From positions 1 through 8,950 of the forward strand of contig JAKLIS010000037.1 of NCBI GenBank assembly GCA_022709485.1: a DNA stretch of 8,950 nucleotides, read 5' to 3'. The translations under genes were made by a program, and so were the position numbers. Shown piece by piece: positions 6,471 through 8,950 of this stretch. This DNA is from Elusimicrobiota bacterium. Its GTDB lineage: Bacteria > Elusimicrobiota > Elusimicrobia > F11. Position 1 is the first letter of the stretch, and the number at the start of each line of letters is the position of its first letter. Under the pieces are notes generated by a model that ran no database searches, had not been told where the DNA came from, and worked only from the letters and a program-made list of their open reading frames with translations.

Positions 6471-7403
6471 ATGAATACCCAAGAGAAGAATTGGTCGGAA
6501 GAAAGTTGGGCTGCGCTGCCAACAATAGCCAGAGAAATAACGCAGACTGTGGTTCGCGTCGTGGAAAGAAGAGGAGGAAAGGTCCTTTTGGTGGGAGGCG
6601 CCGTCCGCGATTGGCTTTTGGGCCTCCCTATTAAAGACGTTGACTTCATGCTGGAACATCCCGCTGATGAGGTTGTCAATGAGGTGGCGAAATGGGTGGG
6701 GGGGAGAATCGTCAAACACGACAAATTTCTCACATTTTCAATTCTCCTTCCTGGGGGAGACCATTTCGACTTTGTCACTTCCCGAAATGAAACATATTCG
6801 TCCCCTGGAAAGCTTCCAGATGTCCATCCGGCTCCCTTAGAAGAAGACTCCCGGCGGCGAGACTTTACCGTCAATGCGATTGGAATCTGGCTTTCAACGG
6901 AAAAAAAAGGGCAGCTCTTGGACCCTTTCGATGGACAAAAGGACATCCAAAAAAAATGGATTCGAGTCCTTCATTCAATGAGCTTTGTGGATGACCCCAC
7001 TCGAATTTTCCGGGCGGCTCGGTTTTTGGCCCGACTGAATTTTTCTTTGGAATCTCAAACCCAAAGCTTGCTCAAGGCGGCTTTGGCGCAAAATATGCCG
7101 AATTTTCTGAGTCCGGTCCGGCTTCGAAATGAATTGGCCATGATTATGAAGGAAGACGACCCATTAAAAAGCCTGAGAATTCTGGAGGAATGGGGGGGAT
7201 TGGCTTATTTCCAAAAAGACTGGAAGGTGTTGCCCGCCCATGGTGACAATCCTGTTTTTCGCGCGAGTTCATACTCGGAGGAACGGACCATTGCCCGTTG
7301 GGCGGGATGGCTTTCTCCTTGGGGTAAATCCAACGCACAGAAATTCCTGGCGGACTTTGGATTTGAAAAGAATGTCAAAAAACGCGTGATAGAGCAGCTT
7401 TGA
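6471..7403 (+). CDS. tRNA nucleotidyltransferase / poly(A) polymerase family (class II), short form
   Basis: The class II head is complete. It has L-V-G-G-A-V-R-D (40-47), the metal-binding D56-V-D58, the third carboxylate in F-D-F-V-T-S-R (D100), and R-R-R-D-F-T-V-N-A-I (128-137). D-P-F-D-G (151-155) and D-D-P-T-R (174-178), the counterpart of the E-D-x-x-R nucleotide-selecting motif, follow. Such enzymes add CCA, CC or A to tRNA 3' ends, or A tails to RNA; sequence alone does not separate these. At 310 residues it is shorter than the roughly 400-480 usual for the family. It ends soon after the neck region, so much of the body/tail that measures tRNA is missing. No frameshifted continuation is visible downstream. 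There is no HD, CBS or DHH domain. The start abuts the upstream stop, with only a weak GGCGG ten bases before it. The frame contains two A8 and two G7 runs. Confidence 0.88.
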   Translation: MNTQEKNWSEESWAALPTIAREITQTVVRVVERRGGKVLLVGGAVRDWLLGLPIKDVDFMLEHPADEVVNEVAKWVGGRIVKHDKFLTFSILLPGGDHFDFVTSRNETYSSPGKLPDVHPAPLEEDSRRRDFTVNAIGIWLSTEKKGQLLDPFDGQKDIQKKWIRVLHSMSFVDDPTRIFRAARFLARLNFSLESQTQSLLKAALAQNMPNFLSPVRLRNELAMIMKEDDPLKSLRILEEWGGLAYFQKDWKVLPAHGDNPVFRASSYSEERTIARWAGWLSPWGKSNAQKFLADFGFEKNVKKRVIEQL

Positions 7404-7428
7404 CTGCCTTTTCTCGTCGATAAATGAA

Positions 7429-7458
7429 TTGACAATCAATGGATATGGCTGATACAAT
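7429..7458 (+). promoter_or_regulatory. Near-consensus promoter for scpA (extended -10)
   Basis: A perfect TTGACA (7429-7434) and TACAAT (7453-7458, 5 of 6) are separated by 18 bases. The -10 box is preceded by TGA, giving the extended TGn motif. Transcription would start around 7464-7466, about 5-7 bases before the ATG at 7471, so the scpA mRNA should be effectively leaderless. The promoter suggests that scpAB can be expressed independently of the upstream CpXC/nucleotidyltransferase pair. Confidence 0.7.
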
Positions 7459-7470
7459 TTGCGCACCCAA

Positions 7471-8199
7471 ATGACCTACCAAGTCAAGATTGAAATATTC
7501 GAAGGCCCTCTGGATCTTCTCCTTCACCTCATTCAAAAAAATGATTTGGATATTTATGACATTCCCATCTCCAAAATAACCTCCGAATACCTGTCGTATT
7601 TAGAGTTTTTGAAAGATCTGAACCTTAATGTGGCGGGGGAGTTTCTAGTCATGGCGGCCACTTTGATGCAAATAAAAGCCCAAACGCTTCTGCCGGTGGA
7701 TGGGTCGGAGGGAACCGAGGACGGACCCGACCCGCGGGCGGACTTGGTCCAGAAACTCCTCGAATATCAGAAATTCAAAGAAGTCTCCAAGCTTTTGGAC
7801 GCCAAAATGGAAGCGCAGCGTCATATTCATTATCGAGGCGCTCCGGTTTTTGATCAGGCGGATCAAACCCTAGATGTGAGTCTGTCATCGCTTCTGGACG
7901 CTTTCAGCAGCGTTTTGGATACCGCCCGGGCGGACGTTCGCGAAATTTTGGTGGAAGAAATTCCCGTTGAAGTCAAGATTCGGGAGGTCATGAATATCTT
8001 GGAAGGGAAGGAGTTTCTTTTATTTAGCGAATTGTTCCCCAAAGGGGGATCTAAAAGAATTTTGGTCATCACATTTCTCGCGGTGCTCGAACTTATTCGG
8101 TTGAAGCAAATTCGAGTGACGCAAACCAGCATGATGGGAGAAATACATATTCAACGGGTGTCAGAACCCCAACCGGTTTTGGTCCCGGCGATGGAATGA
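7471..8199 (+). CDS. scpA: Segregation and condensation protein A (ScpA kleisin)
   Basis: The 242-residue product matches ScpA in length and signature. It has an N-terminal F-E-G-P-L-D-L-L-L-H-L-I segment, then N-D-L-D-I-Y-D-I-P-I-S, and L-V-M-A-A-T-L-M-Q-I-K-A-Q-T-L-L-P. A variable acidic middle follows, and the end is winged-helix-like (F-L-A-V-L-E-L-I-R-L-K). In the family the N-terminal part binds the SMC neck, the middle binds a ScpB dimer and the C-terminal domain binds the SMC cap, closing the ring that compacts and segregates chromosomes. I chose ATG 7471; a TTG at 7459 lies directly after the -10 box and could not be translated from that promoter. There is no Shine-Dalgarno sequence. 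scpB follows after ten bases. Confidence 0.95.
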   Translation: MTYQVKIEIFEGPLDLLLHLIQKNDLDIYDIPISKITSEYLSYLEFLKDLNLNVAGEFLVMAATLMQIKAQTLLPVDGSEGTEDGPDPRADLVQKLLEYQKFKEVSKLLDAKMEAQRHIHYRGAPVFDQADQTLDVSLSSLLDAFSSVLDTARADVREILVEEIPVEVKIREVMNILEGKEFLLFSELFPKGGSKRILVITFLAVLELIRLKQIRVTQTSMMGEIHIQRVSEPQPVLVPAME

Positions 8200-8204
8200 G
8201 AGGA
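8198..8204 (+). promoter_or_regulatory. Shine-Dalgarno GAGAGGA for scpB
   Basis: GAGAGGA overlaps the scpA TGA stop and sits 5 bases before the scpB ATG at 8210. It sets the scpB start and implies coupling of scpB translation to scpA termination. It contrasts with scpA and the CpXC gene, which lack such a site. Confidence 0.75.
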
Positions 8205-8209
8205 AAATA

Positions 8210-8950
8210 ATGGAAAAAGAACAGGCGGTAAAAGTTTTAGAAGCGCTTCTCTATATGACAGATCATCCGCTTTCTTATAAGGAAATCGGTGAAATTCTGG
8301 AAGGTGCGGATGTTCCTGAGGCGGAAGTGAAATCGATTGTCAAATTATTGCAACAAAAATGGGATGCGCCGGACTCTCCGCTTCAATTGGTGGAGGTGGC
8401 CGGAGGAATCCAAATGGCCACAAAACCCGAAATGGCTCCTTGGGTGCGGAAAATGTACAAGGAACGCTTAACCGTCCGCCTATCCCCTTCCGCGCTTGAA
8501 ACGCTTTCGATCGTAGCTTATAAACAACCGATTGCCCGGTCAGAAATCGAGCAGATTCGGGGGGTTGAGGTGACCGGCGTTATTGAAACGCTTTTGGAAC
8601 GCCGGCTTATCAAAGTGGTGGGCCGGAAAGAGACTATTGGCCGGCCGCTTTTATATGGGACCACACAGGACTTTCTTCGCCAATTCGGTTTGAATCATTT
8701 GACCGATCTTCCGGACTTAGAAAGCATGGTGCCTCAGAAAGAAACCCAACTCCTTATCAATGTCAATAAAGCTGAAAACGAACCCATGGGTTTTGAACTG
8801 CCCGCCGAAACACCGGATCCCGGGGTCGAAACCCCTGCTATCCCGGAAAGTAACGTTGAAGAACCCGTCTTGGCCGGCGTTCCGTGCGGCCCGATCCCTG
8901 AGGAACCTCATTCCATGGAAGAAACACCCACCGAGACGCCCCCTCAACCT
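8210..8950 (+). CDS. scpB: Segregation and condensation protein B (ScpB), 3' end beyond window
   Basis: From ATG 8210 the frame stays open for 247 codons to the window edge, so the stop is not seen. Residues 1-85 form the first winged-helix domain (E-A-L-L-Y-M-T-D-H-P-L-S). Residues 88-170 form the second, with the highly conserved L-S-P-S-A-L-E-T-L-S-I-V-A-Y-K-Q-P-I, I-R-G-V-E-V-T-G-V and G-R-P-L-L-Y-G-T-T. ScpB dimerises and clamps the middle of ScpA, controlling the SMC ring. The usual length is about 180-200 residues. Here a tail begins near 171 and is rich in Pro and Glu from 192 (about 15 Pro in 56 residues), probably disordered. It is still in frame with the core, with no stop or frameshift. 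The core assignment is firm; the tail's role is unknown. Confidence 0.95.
   Translation, partial: MEKEQAVKVLEALLYMTDHPLSYKEIGEILEGADVPEAEVKSIVKLLQQKWDAPDSPLQLVEVAGGIQMATKPEMAPWVRKMYKERLTVRLSPSALETLSIVAYKQPIARSEIEQIRGVEVTGVIETLLERRLIKVVGRKETIGRPLLYGTTQDFLRQFGLNHLTDLPDLESMVPQKETQLLINVNKAENEPMGFELPAETPDPGVETPAIPESNVEEPVLAGVPCGPIPEEPHSMEETPTETPPQP

Noticed and set aside
6467..6946. Minus-strand 159-residue frame opposite the nucleotidyltransferase
   Set aside because: The + strand frame carries all class II catalytic motifs in order; the minus frame has no recognisable feature.
7459..7470. TTG at 7459 as the scpA start
   Set aside because: It adds only four residues outside the ScpA family's usual N-terminus and lies immediately after the -10 box, upstream of the predicted transcript start.
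8717..8947. Minus-strand 76-residue frame at the right edge
   Set aside because: It lies opposite the in-frame continuation of scpB and has no supporting ribosome site or motif.

Overview
The window reads as chromosomal DNA of a bacterium. The scpA-scpB pair (SMC/condensin partners) and a class II tRNA nucleotidyltransferase are ordinary bacterial housekeeping genes. Base composition looks moderate, and I see no tRNA, rRNA, CRISPR array, transposase or phage gene. The giant coiled-coil gene, the CpXC zinc-ribbon protein and an apparently leaderless scpA suggest a little-studied lineage, for example an uncultured Elusimicrobiota/Omnitrophota-like or deltaproteobacteria-like group. That placement is inference only; no taxonomic marker here is decisive.

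Layout: (1) 1-348, + strand, is the C-terminal end of a TPR protein. (2) 421-5661, - strand, is one gene for a 1,746-residue, cysteine-free, almost proline-free coiled-coil protein. It converges on the TPR gene, and a 7-bp perfect inverted repeat covers the end of the TPR gene. (3) 5662-5813 is an AT-rich divergent intergenic region with a 10-bp direct repeat and a weak promoter candidate. (4) 5814-7403, + strand, holds a CpXC-type zinc-ribbon protein followed with zero spacing by a short tRNA nucleotidyltransferase/poly(A) polymerase-family gene. (5) 7404-7470 is a short gap with a near-consensus sigma70-type promoter that would start transcription only a few bases before the scpA ATG. (6) 7471-8950, + strand, holds scpA and then scpB, which runs off the right edge with a long Pro/Glu-rich tail.

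How the genes fit together: ScpA and ScpB are expected to form the kleisin complex with SMC, whose gene is not in this window, and to act in chromosome compaction and segregation. The nucleotidyltransferase would act in tRNA 3'-end CCA synthesis or RNA tailing. The coiled-coil protein has no ATPase motif and is therefore not SMC; its adjacency to scpAB may be coincidental.

The most noteworthy object is the coiled-coil protein. Read by eye, it is built largely from 29-residue units (R-L-x-x-L-E-x-x-L-x-x-K type), with three clean runs of three consecutive units. A tryptophan-containing marker recurs at distances close to multiples of 29. I do not recognise it as a named family and give it no function beyond a structural or scaffolding guess.
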